Source: Atlanticothrix silvestris CENA357 (GTDB lineage: Bacteria; Cyanobacteriota; Cyanobacteriia; Cyanobacteriales; Nostocaceae). Taken from it: 64,000 bases of DNA. The translations under genes and the position numbers were made by a program. Each line of letters begins with the position of its first letter. Positions within the stretch are counted from its first letter, which is position 1. Below, in pieces: positions 1-10,097 of the stretch. The stretch spans positions 1 to 64,000 of the forward strand of contig NZ_JAECZB010000081.1 of NCBI RefSeq assembly GCF_016056295.1, written 5' to 3'. The notes below the pieces were generated by a model that was not told the origin of the DNA, ran no database searches, and saw nothing but the letters and a program-made list of their open reading frames with translations.

Positions 1-294
1 CAAGATATCCATATTATTCAGTTAGATAATGGAGCTTTTCATTTTAGCCAGCATCTTCAAATACCAGAAAATATCATTTTATTATTTCAACCTCCACACA
101 CACCCCAAGTTAATCCAATTGAGCGATTATGGGAGGAAATTAAAAGGCATTTAGCTTGGGAAAGCTTTGGAACTTTAGATGAGTTAAGACAATTTATCTG
201 GAGGCGTTTGGAAAAATTAAACACATCAATCGTTGCTTCTATTACAGGTTGGGATTTTATTCTTGATGCTTTATTTGAATCAAATTTTTCGTGA
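1..294 (+). CDS. IS630-family transposase, 3' end only
   Basis: Reading frame 1 is open from the window edge to a TGA at 292-294 and encodes the last 97 residues of a DDE transposase. Visible are QLDNGAFH, carrying the second catalytic Asp, and PHTPQVNPIERLWEEIK, carrying the catalytic Glu about 35 residues further on. That is the D-D35-E layout of the IS630/Tc1 superfamily. The 5' part lies outside the window, so I cannot say whether the element is intact. I did not identify its terminal inverted repeat in the 110 bp before the next gene. Confidence 0.85.
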   Translation, partial: QDIHIIQLDNGAFHFSQHLQIPENIILLFQPPHTPQVNPIERLWEEIKRHLAWESFGTLDELRQFIWRRLEKLNTSIVASITGWDFILDALFESNFS

Positions 295-404
295 ATTGGT
301 ATAACGTATCACTGATGATTTTAATTAACCATAATGTAGCTTGAATGGCGATCGCAGCACAACATTTTTGGTCGCCATTTGTTTTGATTGGTGATGCACG
401 TTAA

Positions 405-3400
405 TTAATCGCCAAAACAACGTTGATATTCTTCTTGAGTGATATTGGGGTTAGTTATGAGATAATCGTGCAGGCGATCGCAAGCTTGAGTGAGTAATTG
501 ATTGAGATCTAATGTTTGTAGCTCTATCCCTTCCAGATTCCAGAGTTTGACTGTAGCATCCTGTCCACCAGAAGCCAGCATTGTGCCGTTAGGGCTAAAA
601 CTCACGCTTCTGACACCACCATGATGACCTGAGAAAGTTTTGAGCAAAGTCCCATTAGCAACATTCCAAAGTTTGATGCTGCCGTCATCACTCGCTGAGG
701 CAATCATTTTACCATCTGGGGAGAAATTCACATTGGCAACCAAATCACTATGTCCCTGGAGGGTTTTGAGCAACTGACCATCCAGGCTCCAGATTTTTAC
801 AGTTTTGTCTTGACTGGCTGAGGCGAGAGTTTGACCATCGGGAGCGAAGCTAATACCCCAGACACTAGCACTATGCCCTTGCAGGGTTTTGAGTAGACGA
901 CCATCTAGACTCCAAAGTTTGATGGTTTTATCTGCACTGGCGGAAGCAATAGTTTTGCCGTCTGGGCTAAATTTGATGTTTGTTACCCAACCATTATGCC
1001 TTTGGAGGGTTTGGAGCAAGCGACCATCCAAACTCCAGAGTTTGATGGTTTTGTCAGCACTGGCTGAGGCTAGGGTCTTCCCATCTGGGCTAAAATCCAT
1101 GCTCATTATCCATTGGGTATGACCCCCAAGGGTGCGGAGCAAAGTACCCTCACGCCTACGAATTTGGATAGTTTGGTCTGTGTTGGCTAAGGCAACTATG
1201 TTGCCATCGGCAGAAAAGCTAATACTGGTAACATTGTTAAGTGGAGAGATTAAGGTTTTGAGCAACTGACCATCCAAATTCCAGAGCTTCATAGTGTTAT
1301 CAGCGCTAACTGAGGCAATGTTACTGCCATTAGAGATAAAACTAACGTTACTCACACTGCCTCTATGTCCGTAAAAGGTTTTTGGCAATGTTCGCTCTAG
1401 GTTCCAAAGTCTGACTGTGTTGTCATCACTAGCTGAGGCAATAATCTTACTATCTGGACTAAAACTTAAACTATTCACTTCATGGTTATGTCCTAGAAGA
1501 GTAGTCAGCAAGTTGCCATCACGACTCCAGAGTTTGATAGTTTTATCAGCACTAGCAGAGGCAATTATCTTCCCATTTGGCGAGAAAATAACTTGCCAAA
1601 CACGATCTTTATGTCCCTCCATAGTCCGCAACAAAGTACCTTCACGACTCCAGAATTTAACAGTATAATCGGCGCTGGCAGAAGCAATTGTCTGTCCATC
1701 AGGGCTAAAACTAACACTTAAAACTCCTTTGGTATGTGCTGGTATGGTTGTCACTAGGCGACCATCCAAACTCCAAAGTTTAACTGTACCGTCATCACTA
1801 GCGGAGGCAATCATATCACCTGCTGAAGAAAAACTAACTCTGTTCACACCTTGGCTGTGTCCGTTGAAAGTTGTGAGTAACTTGCCACTAAGACTCCACA
1901 GTTTGATGGTATTGTCGTTGCTACCAGAGGCGATGAGTTTGCCATTAGGTGAAAAACTAACGCTATTGACTCCATCTAAATGTCCATTAAAAGTTGCAAG
2001 TAATTTACCACTGCGATTCCAGAGTTTGATGGTATTGTCAGTACTAGCAGAGGCTAAAATTTGACTATCTGGTGAGAAACTAACGCTGTTGACTCCATCG
2101 CTATGTCCGTTAAGAGTTGCCAGCAACTTACCACTAGGATTCCATAGTTGAATGGTGTTGTCAGCACCAGCAGAGGCCAGACTTTGACCATCTGGTGAGA
2201 AACTGACGCTAGTTACCCAAGAATTATGAATTAAACGATTGCGTTCTTGAGTTCCATAAACTGCTTGCTGGAGGATGGTTGCAGTGTGAGTTTGAACATC
2301 TGCTGGGATTGCGGGGACAATTTGCTGTAATTCCTTCCCGGCTTGCACACTAGCTAATAATGCTTCTAGTTGCTTATTGGAGAGAAGGAAGTTTTCTGAC
2401 AAGGAATTGAGAGCCTGTATTTCTTGCAACTGGGCTTTTTGAGTTTGTTGGTAAGCTAAAACAGCTAAACCGAAAGCAGTTAGTCCTAAAATACTGATCA
2501 TTGCTACAGCTCTTTGAGCTTGTCTGAGTCTGCTTTTTTCTTTTTGTTGTTGTCTTTGTCTGGCGATTAAGCAAGCTTCAATAAAACATTGCACATCAAA
2601 AGATAATTCATCGATGCAATTGACATAAATTTCTTCTGCCTCTGCTAGGCGCACACCTTGTAAAAGAAAATCAGCTTGTTCGTTGTTGTGCTTCCACAAA
2701 GCGGCTGCTTGCTCAATTTGACGCTGCGATCGCAAACGGGTACGATTTTCTTCTAGCCACCATCGCAATGTTGACCAGTAACGAATTAATACTTCGTGAG
2801 CTACTTCTATAGTTACAGGGGAATTAGGAAAGAAAGAATTGCTGTTTAGTTCTCCTTTGCTTCTTTGCCTGTCGTCTCCTTCTAAATTCACAACTACCAG
2901 TTTGGCAGCAGTTAAAACTTGCAATGTTCTTTCAACTAATGCCACAGGATATTTTCTAACGATTAACTCGGATTTGAGTATTCGTCGTCTGGTATCTTCT
3001 GTACCTTCACCTAACTGCGTCAGTGACAAAAAAATCCAGCGGGCGCACTCTTGTGCTTCTGGGTCTAAACTGTCGTAAACTTCTTGTGCTTTATTTTCTA
3101 GTGCCCCTTTAATGCCACCCAAGTTTTTTTGGTACGCCTGTAAGGTAATTACACCATGCTCACGACATTCCCACAATTGTTCTAATACAAATTCTAATAA
3201 AGGTAAATCTCCCGGTGATTGATTTAACTCTTGGATTAGCACTTCCACTAATTCTGACTCGACTGTTAAACCTACTTGTTCAGCGGGGTTAACAATGATG
3301 CGGCGATATTCTGCTTCAGTTAAGCAAGGGGGAAGCAATACACTCGATTGCTGTAAAAGCTTAGCTAGTGTGGGTATTTCTAAACAAGGCGCAATAAAAT

Positions 3401-5525
3401 CGGCTCGCAAAGTAATAAGCAATTTAAACTTGTCTGGTGCATACTCTAGCGTCCCTAAAACAAGTTCTAAAAAACGCTGTCTATCTTCATTTGGTGCGAG
3501 GGTGAATAATTCTTCAAATTGGTCTATCACCAAAACTACCATTGGTTCTGGTCGCTGAAGTACCCAGTGAGCAAATCCTTTGACTCCTTGGTACAACATT
3601 CCTTCTAGCTGCATTTGCTGGTAAGATTTTTCTCGCTCTGTCCCGCTATCTACTAAGCAACGCGATAAAGCGTCTGAGGGATTTGTCCCAGGGCGAAAGC
3701 TTTTCATCCACCAGTCTTGACTACCTAGTAACTGTTTACCAAGTCGCAATTGGGCAATTAAACCCGCCTGCACTACGGAAGATTTACCACTCCCGGAAGC
3801 TCCCACCACGGCGATAAATGACTTCAATACCAAATCGCTAATTAGCTCTTGAGTAATGGTTTCTCTACCATAAAAATATTGTGCATCGGCTTCTTTAAAA
3901 GCCCGCAATCCCCGGTAAGGACAAATTCCTAAATCAATATTACCTGGAGACTTAATGCTTTTACTAGCGGGTATAACTTCAATAACGCCTTGTATGCCAG
4001 ATAGCCAAACATGCAATGGCAAAACATTTTTACAAGCTAATTGTAATTCTGTAATCCAAGCGGCTGCTGATAAGCTATTTTGTTGGGCTGCTTGCAAAGT
4101 TGAGTGTAAAGCTTGGGCAAATTGTTCGGGGTGTTCTTTAGGGGAATTAGCAGCAATGATACATTGTCCTTGCTCAGATTCTAGTTGTAAGTCTTCTACC
4201 CAATCTTGTAAAACCTCACAACTTTGTGCTTCGATCAAGCAATCTAAGATAATGATTTGTTGGGTATAGGGAGAACGTCGGAGTTGTTGTCTTAGCCAAG
4301 AACGACTCAGGCGGATGTCTTCTACCATGACTAAGGCAGCTTCACCAACTTCAGATTCTTCAAGTCTGCCACGCAGATATAATAGTACTGTGGCAAAAGT
4401 GTCGAGATGACGTTGAGTTTTTGATTCAGTGGTGTCTAAACATTGCCCAATAGCTGCGTGTAAATCTTTAACAGTATGACTTGGCGTAGACGGCCAATAC
4501 TCTAACTCAAAACCACCAACACTCTGGAGTAGTTTACCCAAAGCCAGGGTAGTTTGGTTGGTCAAAAGTCCTTCTAAAATTAGCGCCTGTCGCGGATGGG
4601 ATAATTCCACAACCGCTGGTTTGAATCCCAAAATTACTTCTCCCACTCCTTCGACAATACGCTTGGGAGTTTGCTGTGGGTATTCAGAATAAAGTTTGGT
4701 ATCGCCTCTACTTCTATTTTGTTGATTAATTAGCCGTAATTGTTGATTTGTTTGTTCAATATATTGCCGCGTCTGATGATAAACATATCGATAAAGTCCG
4801 TCAGCATCAATTAAACCCTGTGCATCAGCGGCTTCACCACGCAATCCGCGCATCAAATAATAAGTAACTACTCCATGTCCCAATTCGGGAAATTCCCAAG
4901 ATTGTTGATTGGTATCACAAGAAAGTAGAGCATAAAATCCTTTGCTTTGTTTGGCTCGTTGGCGTAATACTTCCACCATAAGGGGTGTAGGGTTGGGCAA
5001 AGATGTTACTGTTGGGTTGCTTCTGGCTCCTCTAAATGTCAAACTACCACTATGACAAGCGTCTAGCCAGACTAACTGAGTTTGCGCCTCACTGTTTCCC
5101 AACAATTGCAAAAGTTCTTGTAAACCTAAACTGGTGTTGAGTAGGTTATCTGTTTGAGTATCTGTGAGGCACAAAACTGCTTGCTGCGAATTTGGCTCTA
5201 GTATTCCGTGTCCCGAAAAATAAAATAAAATTGTGTCTTGTGGTTGAGCCGCAGCAGTAATTTGGCTTAAACTAGCGCGCACAGTAGCAAGGGTGGGCAA
5301 CTGTGAAGCAAAATCGTGGTAAGCTCGTTCTTCTCTATGGGGAAATCCTTGGGTAGCATCTGCTAAAGCGGCTGCTAAACCTTGACAATCAACAGCTGAG
5401 TAGCGGAGGGATGGTAGTCTTGGATCTTGGTATTGGTTGACTCCCACCAGCAACAGCCAAAGTTTAGTTTCCCCTACTTCTAGAATATGAGTTGAGTGAC
5501 TGGTAGCAACACCGAGTGGAGACAT
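405..5525 (-). CDS. Caspase-like / nSTAND NTPase / WD40 repeat giant protein
   Basis: 1706 residues. Residues 20-285 form a caspase-like (C14) domain with catalytic His106 in YFSGHG and Cys157 in LDACHSG. An nSTAND-type NTPase follows at about 535-960, with Walker A GASGSGKS at 575-582 (Lys581) and Walker [11 protein letters not shown] with Asp668. A single hydrophobic segment at about 1006-1025 may anchor the protein in the membrane. From about 1100 to 1674 there are 14 WD40 units of roughly 41 residues, enough for two seven-bladed propellers; the ninth (around the [10 protein letters not shown] unit) is the most diverged. The architecture resembles NLR/apoptosome-type signalling proteins of multicellular cyanobacteria, where the propellers are thought to sense and the caspase to execute. 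The trigger and substrate are unknown. ATG start at 5525; no obvious operon partner. Confidence 0.95.
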   Translation of the reverse strand: MSPLGVATSHSTHILEVGETKLWLLLVGVNQYQDPRLPSLRYSAVDCQGLAAALADATQGFPHREERAYHDFASQLPTLATVRASLSQITAAAQPQDTILFYFSGHGILEPNSQQAVLCLTDTQTDNLLNTSLGLQELLQLLGNSEAQTQLVWLDACHSGSLTFRGARSNPTVTSLPNPTPLMVEVLRQRAKQSKGFYALLSCDTNQQSWEFPELGHGVVTYYLMRGLRGEAADAQGLIDADGLYRYVYHQTRQYIEQTNQQLRLINQQNRSRGDTKLYSEYPQQTPKRIVEGVGEVILGFKPAVVELSHPRQALILEGLLTNQTTLALGKLLQSVGGFELEYWPSTPSHTVKDLHAAIGQCLDTTESKTQRHLDTFATVLLYLRGRLEESEVGEAALVMVEDIRLSRSWLRQQLRRSPYTQQIIILDCLIEAQSCEVLQDWVEDLQLESEQGQCIIAANSPKEHPEQFAQALHSTLQAAQQNSLSAAAWITELQLACKNVLPLHVWLSGIQGVIEVIPASKSIKSPGNIDLGICPYRGLRAFKEADAQYFYGRETITQELISDLVLKSFIAVVGASGSGKSSVVQAGLIAQLRLGKQLLGSQDWWMKSFRPGTNPSDALSRCLVDSGTEREKSYQQMQLEGMLYQGVKGFAHWVLQRPEPMVVLVIDQFEELFTLAPNEDRQRFLELVLGTLEYAPDKFKLLITLRADFIAPCLEIPTLAKLLQQSSVLLPPCLTEAEYRRIIVNPAEQVGLTVESELVEVLIQELNQSPGDLPLLEFVLEQLWECREHGVITLQAYQKNLGGIKGALENKAQEVYDSLDPEAQECARWIFLSLTQLGEGTEDTRRRILKSELIVRKYPVALVERTLQVLTAAKLVVVNLEGDDRQRSKGELNSNSFFPNSPVTIEVAHEVLIRYWSTLRWWLEENRTRLRSQRQIEQAAALWKHNNEQADFLLQGVRLAEAEEIYVNCIDELSFDVQCFIEACLIARQRQQQKEKSRLRQAQRAVAMISILGLTAFGLAVLAYQQTQKAQLQEIQALNSLSENFLLSNKQLEALLASVQAGKELQQIVPAIPADVQTHTATILQQAVYGTQERNRLIHNSWVTSVSFSPDGQSLASAGADNTIQLWNPSGKLLATLNGHSDGVNSVSFSPDSQILASASTDNTIKLWNRSGKLLATFNGHLDGVNSVSFSPNGKLIASGSNDNTIKLWSLSGKLLTTFNGHSQGVNRVSFSSAGDMIASASDDGTVKLWSLDGRLVTTIPAHTKGVLSVSFSPDGQTIASASADYTVKFWSREGTLLRTMEGHKDRVWQVIFSPNGKIIASASADKTIKLWSRDGNLLTTLLGHNHEVNSLSFSPDSKIIASASDDNTVRLWNLERTLPKTFYGHRGSVSNVSFISNGSNIASVSADNTMKLWNLDGQLLKTLISPLNNVTSISFSADGNIVALANTDQTIQIRRREGTLLRTLGGHTQWIMSMDFSPDGKTLASASADKTIKLWSLDGRLLQTLQRHNGWVTNIKFSPDGKTIASASADKTIKLWSLDGRLLKTLQGHSASVWGISFAPDGQTLASASQDKTVKIWSLDGQLLKTLQGHSDLVANVNFSPDGKMIASASDDGSIKLWNVANGTLLKTFSGHHGGVRSVSFSPNGTMLASGGQDATVKLWNLEGIELQTLDLNQLLTQACDRLHDYLITNPNITQEEYQRCFGD

Positions 5526-6275
5526 ACCGATTTGGGATGGGGAATTGGTAAATTGTGTAATTCAAAAAGTAGTAGGCGATCGCTAACAGCAAAAGCTCTT
5601 TTGTGCGATATTTACCCTATAGTTAACATGTTTGCTGATTTCGTTCAGCAATTTTTGTGTCAATAATTATATTATGAATACCATCTTGACATACTGTGGT
5701 GTCTGCTATGTGAAGTTATCATAAATCAGGTAGACAAAAATAGATACAAGTGTGTTTTAGTTATAAAAATCTTCATATCGGTGTTGACGCACTAACTACA
5801 AACTGTAACAGTTTGATGGCTATCTAAGTTATAGTTCCATCTTGGTTTTCAGTTAAGCAAAATTACATTGGCCGGATTGCGTCATCCATAAGTTTTCACA
5901 AGACCTCAAAAACCTAGTTTTTGAATGTAATCATGTTTGAACCTAAATTATTTATAAAAAATCAGCCAATTTGGCTACATTCATTTGATTACCTCTGCTA
6001 AAGTATGAACAGTAAATGACATAAAGGTTTTCTCCTTTGAGATTTACTACTCCTGGAAAAGCAGATGAAGCAGTATTTAAATCTGCTTAACATGCTTTCG
6101 CTAACAGCTTACTACTGTTCTTGTGGTAGCGATTGTCATAACTCCTCCTTACTTCAAAAGTAACAACTAGTAAAAGTCCTTGTTGGTTTAGTTATTGCTT
6201 ACCTCGTCCATTTTAAGATGGATGAGGTATTTTCATTTGAGGCGATCGCTGTTCTTACCCTCAAACCATCTATAT
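5526..6275. other. 750-bp intergenic region with two RBS-led mini-ORFs
   Basis: No normal-length gene is seen. On the minus strand two very short frames each follow a good Shine-Dalgarno sequence. At 6139-6101, after GGAGGAG, a frame encodes MTIATTRTVVSC. At 6022-5981, after AAAGGAGA, a frame encodes MSFTVHTLAEVIK. Both lie downstream of the SMR gene in the same direction. They may be leader peptides, remnants or chance. A GCGATCGC site lies at 5577-5584. Confidence 0.3.
6200..6229 (-). terminator. Hairpin downstream of the SMR gene
   Basis: A 12-nt arm TACCTCGTCCAT pairs with ATGGATGAGGTA around a 6-nt loop, with one G-T wobble. It lies about 45 bp beyond the SMR stop codon. There is no clear U-run on the minus strand, so its role as a terminator is only probable. 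Confidence 0.45.
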
Positions 6276-6596
6276 TTATTTCCTTGAGTTTAGTCCAATT
6301 ACCCCTATAATAATTAAAATAATGGATAAAAATTTGACGGGTGTAAAAGATTCCCGAAACCAGAGAACACCAATAGTAGCAATTAAGGTAGTTCCTAACC
6401 CTGACCACACCGCATAAGCAACACTAACTTCTAATCTTTTAAGCGCGAAAGTCAAAAAAGTAAAACAAATTCCATAAAATACAAATATTAATATTGAAGG
6501 AACTGTTTTAGTGAATCCTTCAGAAAGTTTCATGCAAGTTGTGCCAGAAACTTCAAATATGATTGCTGCAATGAGATAAAGCCAACTAATTAACAT
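6276..6596 (-). CDS. Small multidrug resistance (SMR/EmrE-Gdx) family exporter
   Basis: 106 residues from the ATG at 6596, the usual length of SMR proteins. A longer frame begins at a TTG at 6632 but adds 12 residues without family character. Four transmembrane helices are visible. Helix 1 carries the conserved glutamate in AAIIFEVSGT (Glu15), which couples substrate to protons, followed by the conserved TxxMK-like segment. Helix 3 has VAYAVWSGLGT and helix 4 ends in a glycine-rich ILIIIGVIGL. Proteins of this family export quaternary cations or guanidinium as dimers; which substrate applies here cannot be read from the sequence. I looked for a guanidine riboswitch upstream and did not recognise one. 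Confidence 0.85.
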   Translation of the reverse strand: MLISWLYLIAAIIFEVSGTTCMKLSEGFTKTVPSILIFVFYGICFTFLTFALKRLEVSVAYAVWSGLGTTLIATIGVLWFRESFTPVKFLSIILIIIGVIGLNSRK

Positions 6597-6859
6597 AACT
6601 GTTATGGATGCTTGATAATGATATAAGAGCAACAGAAAACTTAATTATTTCTATTTAGCAGAAATACATTAGGTTATAGATTTTATGTTGAGTAATGTAA
6701 ATACTTCTGCTACTATTACGACAAATTAATTTTGTGAATTCTTCCATATATCAAGAGTAATAATTTATTTATAGCAATTCTCGGTTATTTATATTTTGAG
6801 GAGTCATGCGTCTCATTTGCTAAAAGTATGTCTGACAAGCTTTGTTGGAGGTAATAGCA

Positions 6860-6961
6860 ATGATGGGTATATTTTGGTTTTTGATTTTTTGCTTTTTTTT
6901 GCTGATTGGCTTAACGCTGTGGGCAGAGAGTTGGTTCTATGAAGAAGAGCAACGTTTATAG
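6860..6961 (+). CDS. 33-residue single-pass membrane peptide, unknown
   Basis: An ATG at 6860 sits 8 nt after GGAGG (6847-6851) and opens a 33-codon frame ending in TAG at 6959-6961. The peptide starts MMGIFWFLIF, continues as a hydrophobic stretch to about residue 21, and ends in an acidic tail WFYEEEQRL. A strong hairpin (6997-7039) follows 35 bp downstream. RBS, hydrophobic segment and terminator together make a real small membrane protein plausible. I do not recognise its family and it was not compared with any database. Confidence 0.5.
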   Translation: MMGIFWFLIFCFFLLIGLTLWAESWFYEEEQRL

Positions 6962-6996
6962 AAGTAGCTAATCCATTAATGAGATTTGATATTGAA

Positions 6997-7039
6997 ACAG
7001 GAGTCAAAATACAGAAAAACTCTGTGTTTTGACTCCTGT
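6997..7039. terminator. Strong bidirectional hairpin terminator
   Basis: Perfect 13-bp arms ACAGGAGTCAAAA and TTTTGACTCCTGT enclose an inner ACAG/CTGT stem. The hairpin lies between the small plus-strand peptide gene and the 3' end of the minus-strand porin remnant, so it could serve both. Confidence 0.7.
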
Positions 7040-7484
7040 CTTCAATAAATCGATTATACTGCAAATTAAAAATCGTAAAGTTGTACGAACTACCCCCACA
7101 TACTGGGTATCATTATTGCTATTATTCTCTGGGTTAAGAATCACCCACAAACCAGGGGTTACTGAGATGTTGTCATTGACCCGCCAGCGATAAAATGCTT
7201 CGATGTGGTAAGCATTGTCATTCTCTTTAAGGACATCGCTATAGGAAACGTGCGGTGGTACACCAAAAAGGATTCCTGGCAAATTTCTCCTACCTCCGAT
7301 ATCAGGAAAAGAGACAACTAATGTATTGTTACTATCGCTATCAAAATTCAGCCGCGTCATTCTTGTACCTGTGACAGATGCAATCTGGCTTTAATTATTG
7401 GAATTTAAGAAGTTGCCGAACTCTAGACGGACTCGCAATAAATCTTTGCCTGTGAAGCTGCTTTCAAAGTTGATTTGTGCAACT
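7004..7484 (-). pseudogene. oprB: OprB-type carbohydrate porin, C-terminal remnant
   Basis: The minus strand from about 7484 reads as the end of a cyanobacterial OprB/SLH-type porin: FTGKDLLRVRLEFGNFLN, then TGTRMTRLNFD, then HIEAFYRWRVNDNISVTPGL and a terminal strand VGVVRTTLRF. The frame contains a TAA at 7391-7393 inside the barrel region. The signal peptide, SLH domain and most of the barrel are missing. The terminal Phe is followed by readthrough into LICSIID instead of a stop, compatible with an extra T near 7070. Outer-membrane porins of this group admit sugars to the periplasm, and this remnant directly follows the sugar-porter remnant and the ABC permease gene. The gene is non-functional. 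Confidence 0.75.
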
Positions 7485-7490
7485 ACTTAA

Positions 7491-7745
7491 TTACATGTGT
7501 TCTAACTCAATTCCTTTAGTTTCTTTGATGAAAAAGAGAACGAAGAACAATGAGATAGCTGCCGCAGTTGTATAAAGTCCATAGGCTGCACCCAACCCGA
7601 AATATTGCAGTATGGGAGGAAATGTCGTAGAAACGGCAAAATTCGCAATCCATTGCATTGCAGCAGCAACCGAAAGGGCAGCAGCACCAGCAATTAAGAT
7701 GACATAAAATGTGTTGGATTTGCGACGAGCTGTTGTAGAGGTCAT
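7491..7745 (-). pseudogene. glcP: Sugar:H+ symporter (MFS), internally deleted
   Basis: From ATG 7745 the frame encodes about 25 residues like the N-terminus of a sugar porter (MTSTTARRKSNTFYVILIAG), then jumps directly to the C-terminal end of the family: AAMQWIANFAVSTTFPP and finally FFIKETKGIELE. The latter is the hallmark PETKG-type end of GLUT/XylE-like porters, which are normally about 460-480 residues. Here 84 remain, so roughly 350-400 residues covering most of the helices are gone without breaking the frame. The name glcP is inferred from the neighbours and from the known Nostoc punctiforme arrangement. The product cannot transport. Confidence 0.7.
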
Positions 7746-7753
7746 AAGTTTAT

Positions 7754-7824
7754 ATATTGAGAATTGGGCATTGGGCATGGGTGCAGAAAAAAGGAATTTC
7801 CCCCTGCTCCCTGCTCCCCTGCCT
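7754..7824. repeat. Short tandem repeats (TTGGGCA and CTCCCTG type)
   Basis: The spacer between the permease gene and the sugar-porter remnant contains ATTGGGC repeated, then CCCTGCTCCCTGCTCCCCTG. This is the heptanucleotide STRR style common in Nostocales intergenic DNA. The complementary motif recurs near 26818-26870. Confidence 0.6.
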
Positions 7825-7826
7825 CT

Positions 7827-8825
7827 TTACCGTCTGGAACGTCTGCGGAGTCGGTCGATCATGACTGCAACGATAATTACTAAGCCTTTAACGACTAGTT
7901 GCCAGAAGTAGGACATGTTCAACAGAGTTAAACCGTTGTTGAGAACAGCAATGATTAATGCACCAAGAAGGGTACCGCCAATAGTGCCAATCCCGCCGGT
8001 GAAGCTGGTTCCACCAAGAATTACAGCTGCGATCGCATCTAATTCGTAGCCTTGACCTAAGATACCAGTAGCACTATAAAGACGGCTGGCACTCATGATG
8101 CCGGCTAAACCTGCCAGTAATCCACTTACACCATAGACAAACAGCAAGACGCGATTGACTTTGATACCAGTTAATCTGGCTGCGCGGTCGTTACCACCAA
8201 CAGCATAAATTTGCACTCCTAAAACAGTCTGTCGGAGGACAAACCAACTAACTAACACAGTTAGTAAAGCAATTATCACTAGCCAGGGAAGGGGGCCTAC
8301 ATAGCTATTACCTATCCAAGCAAAGTTGATGTCACGGTTAATGACTGTTGTGCCATTGGCAACTAAAAAAGCCACACCCCGCAGAGCTGTTAGTGAACCC
8401 AGGGTGACAATAAAAGGTGGCACATCTAAATACGTGATCAAAGCGCCGTTGAGTAAACCCAAACACAATCCTGCCAACAAACCAGCAGGTACAGCTGCCC
8501 AACCTAAAGCCGGAACTAGCGATACTAATACTGTCACTACGGCAGAAACAGCCAATATTGAACCAACTGAAAGGTCAATACCACCAGTCAGAATCACAAA
8601 TGTCATGCCAGTTGCCAGGACAATATTGATTGATGCCTGACGCAATATATTCACAGCGTTGCCTGCTGTGGGAAAATTGGGACTCAAGAATGAAAATAAG
8701 ATGCAGATGAGTAGGAGAATTGGCAGAATACCTGCCACTTGCAGTAAATTGTTGATTGATCTACGCTGGCGTGCCTTGGGATGCTCAGTGGGTCTATTGT
8801 TTACAGGTTTTAAGGTTTGACTCAT
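7827..8825 (-). CDS. frtC: Sugar ABC transporter permease (RbsC/FrtC type)
   Basis: 332 residues, the usual length for a ribose/fructose-type inner-membrane permease. Eight or more hydrophobic helices are visible. Family signatures include [20 protein letters not shown] early on and [20 protein letters not shown] near the end. Its ATG overlaps the last codons of the upstream ATPase gene (ATGA overlap), showing an operon. The frame is intact, but the ATPase and binding protein that it needs are both broken, so it is probably an orphan. FrtC is assigned from the gene order with a LacI regulator and neighbouring porter/porin remnants; fructose specificity is inferred. Confidence 0.85.
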   Translation of the reverse strand: MSQTLKPVNNRPTEHPKARQRRSINNLLQVAGILPILLLICILFSFLSPNFPTAGNAVNILRQASINIVLATGMTFVILTGGIDLSVGSILAVSAVVTVLVSLVPALGWAAVPAGLLAGLCLGLLNGALITYLDVPPFIVTLGSLTALRGVAFLVANGTTVINRDINFAWIGNSYVGPLPWLVIIALLTVLVSWFVLRQTVLGVQIYAVGGNDRAARLTGIKVNRVLLFVYGVSGLLAGLAGIMSASRLYSATGILGQGYELDAIAAVILGGTSFTGGIGTIGGTLLGALIIAVLNNGLTLLNMSYFWQLVVKGLVIIVAVMIDRLRRRSRR

Positions 8826-10097
8826 GATGCTAGTACCTCCGCTGCTCCAGTTGCATAGTACATAATGTTTTCTTGGGTAATTTCTTTACCAGGCCTGTTA
8901 TCTAGTTCGCCTACTAGCTGTCCTTCTCGCATTACAAGGACGCGATCGCTCATGCCGACAATCTCTGTAAGTTCGCTAGAAACCATCAAAATCGCTACGC
9001 CTTGGGCTGCTAAATCGCTGATAATTCGGTAAATTTCGCTTTTAGCACCGATATCTACACCCCGTGTCGGCTCATCCAACATTAAAACTCTGGGTTTAAT
9101 GGCTAGCCAACGTGCTAGCAGTAATTTCTGTTAATTGCCACCAGAAAGATCCACGGCTCTAATTTCCAAATTGGCTAGGCGGATATTGAAGTTTTCTACT
9201 GCTTGTGTCGCCAATTGATTGACTGAACCCCAATTCACAACGCCAGCCTTGGCATCCTGTTTAAGTGTGTTGAGGGCAATATTCTTACGAGAACTCATTT
9301 CCAGAAATAAACCCTGGTCTTTGCGGTCTTCTGGAACGTAGCCAATGCCAACATCAATGGCATCACCGGGCGAATTAATCTCCAGTTTTTTGCCATTCAA
9401 AAATACTTCACCACTTGCTTTGCGGTCAGCACCAAAAATCAGTCGGGATACTTCTGTGCGTCCTGCACCAACTAGCCCCGCTAGACCAAGAATTTCTCCA
9501 GCATGAAGTTTAAAACTTGTCGGCGCAACCTTGCGTCCGTCGCTAACATTTTTGACTTCCAGCACTACCGGACCAGGGTTGGTTTGCCGTTGATGTTCGT
9601 AAAAGTCTTGCATAGATCGACCGACCATCATTTGCACTAACCCTCTTTTATCACTTTGGGAGAACCCAATCGCTGAAAGCCTTTTGAGGCTTTAATTTCT
9701 AAGTTTTGGCTATAAATTTTAGTTACTGTTAGAAAATAAAGCCTCAAAGCTTGGCTCAATCAAAGTTTCAGAATATTGCTTCGATTATTGTTTTCCGAGA
9801 GTGACAGAACAGGGCTAATCGCTGGGGAGAAATTTCCTCACGTGTGAGACTGCCAATATATTGACCATCACGCAACACGCTAATTCGATCAGCTAACGCA
9901 TAGATTTCTTCCATGCGGTGGCTGATGTAAATAATGGCAATGCCATCATGCCGCAGTCTGCGAATTACCTCAAATAAATGCTGAGTCTCGCGGTCAGATA
10001 AGGCTGCTGTTGGTTCATCCATCACTAAAACGCGACTGTTATCCTTTAACGCCCGTGCAATTTCCACCTGTTGCTGTTCGGCGATCGCCAGTATCGG
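8822..10097 (-). pseudogene. frtB: Sugar ABC transporter ATPase (RbsA/FrtB type), multiply disrupted
   Basis: Remnant of a two-domain sugar ATPase, normally about 500 residues. First, the N-terminal 130 or so residues, including the first Walker A, are missing; the reading begins at [15 protein letters not shown], just before the Walker [11 protein letters not shown]. Second, a 174-bp MITE sits at 9641-9814 between ISPQRL and [11 protein letters not shown]; removing it with one TTAG copy restores the frame. Third, the signature LSGGNQQK reads LSGGN-stop-QK because of a TAA at 9131-9133, a single step from CAA. The second domain is otherwise recognisable, with GLVGAGRTE and [13 protein letters not shown]. 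The stop overlaps the permease start. No functional ATPase can be made. Confidence 0.88.
9641..9814. mobile_element. 174-bp MITE, copy 1, inserted in the sugar ATPase gene
   Basis: A non-coding element bounded by imperfect terminal inverted repeats: CCCTCTTTTATCACTTTGGG at one end and CCCTGTTCTGTCACTCTCGG read inward from the other. It is flanked by a 4-bp direct duplication CTAA (9637-9640 and 9815-9818). Its reverse complement matches 36598-36771 at 173 of 174 positions. An internal inverted motif around GAAAGCC/GGCTTTATT could fold. It carries no transposase, so it must be mobilised in trans. The TTAG/CTAA duplication resembles the YTAR preference of IS5-group elements (family knowledge; parent not in the window). 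Confidence 0.9.

Noticed and set aside
889-2064. Plus-strand open frames inside the WD40 gene
   Set aside because: They are antisense shadows of the WD repeats; their text repeats with the same period.
6199-6408. 69-residue frame overlapping the SMR gene
   Set aside because: It is a shifted frame of the SMR coding region with no family features.
6597-6800. Guanidine riboswitch before the SMR gene
   Set aside because: The conserved loops of the known classes are not recognisable in this AT-rich leader.
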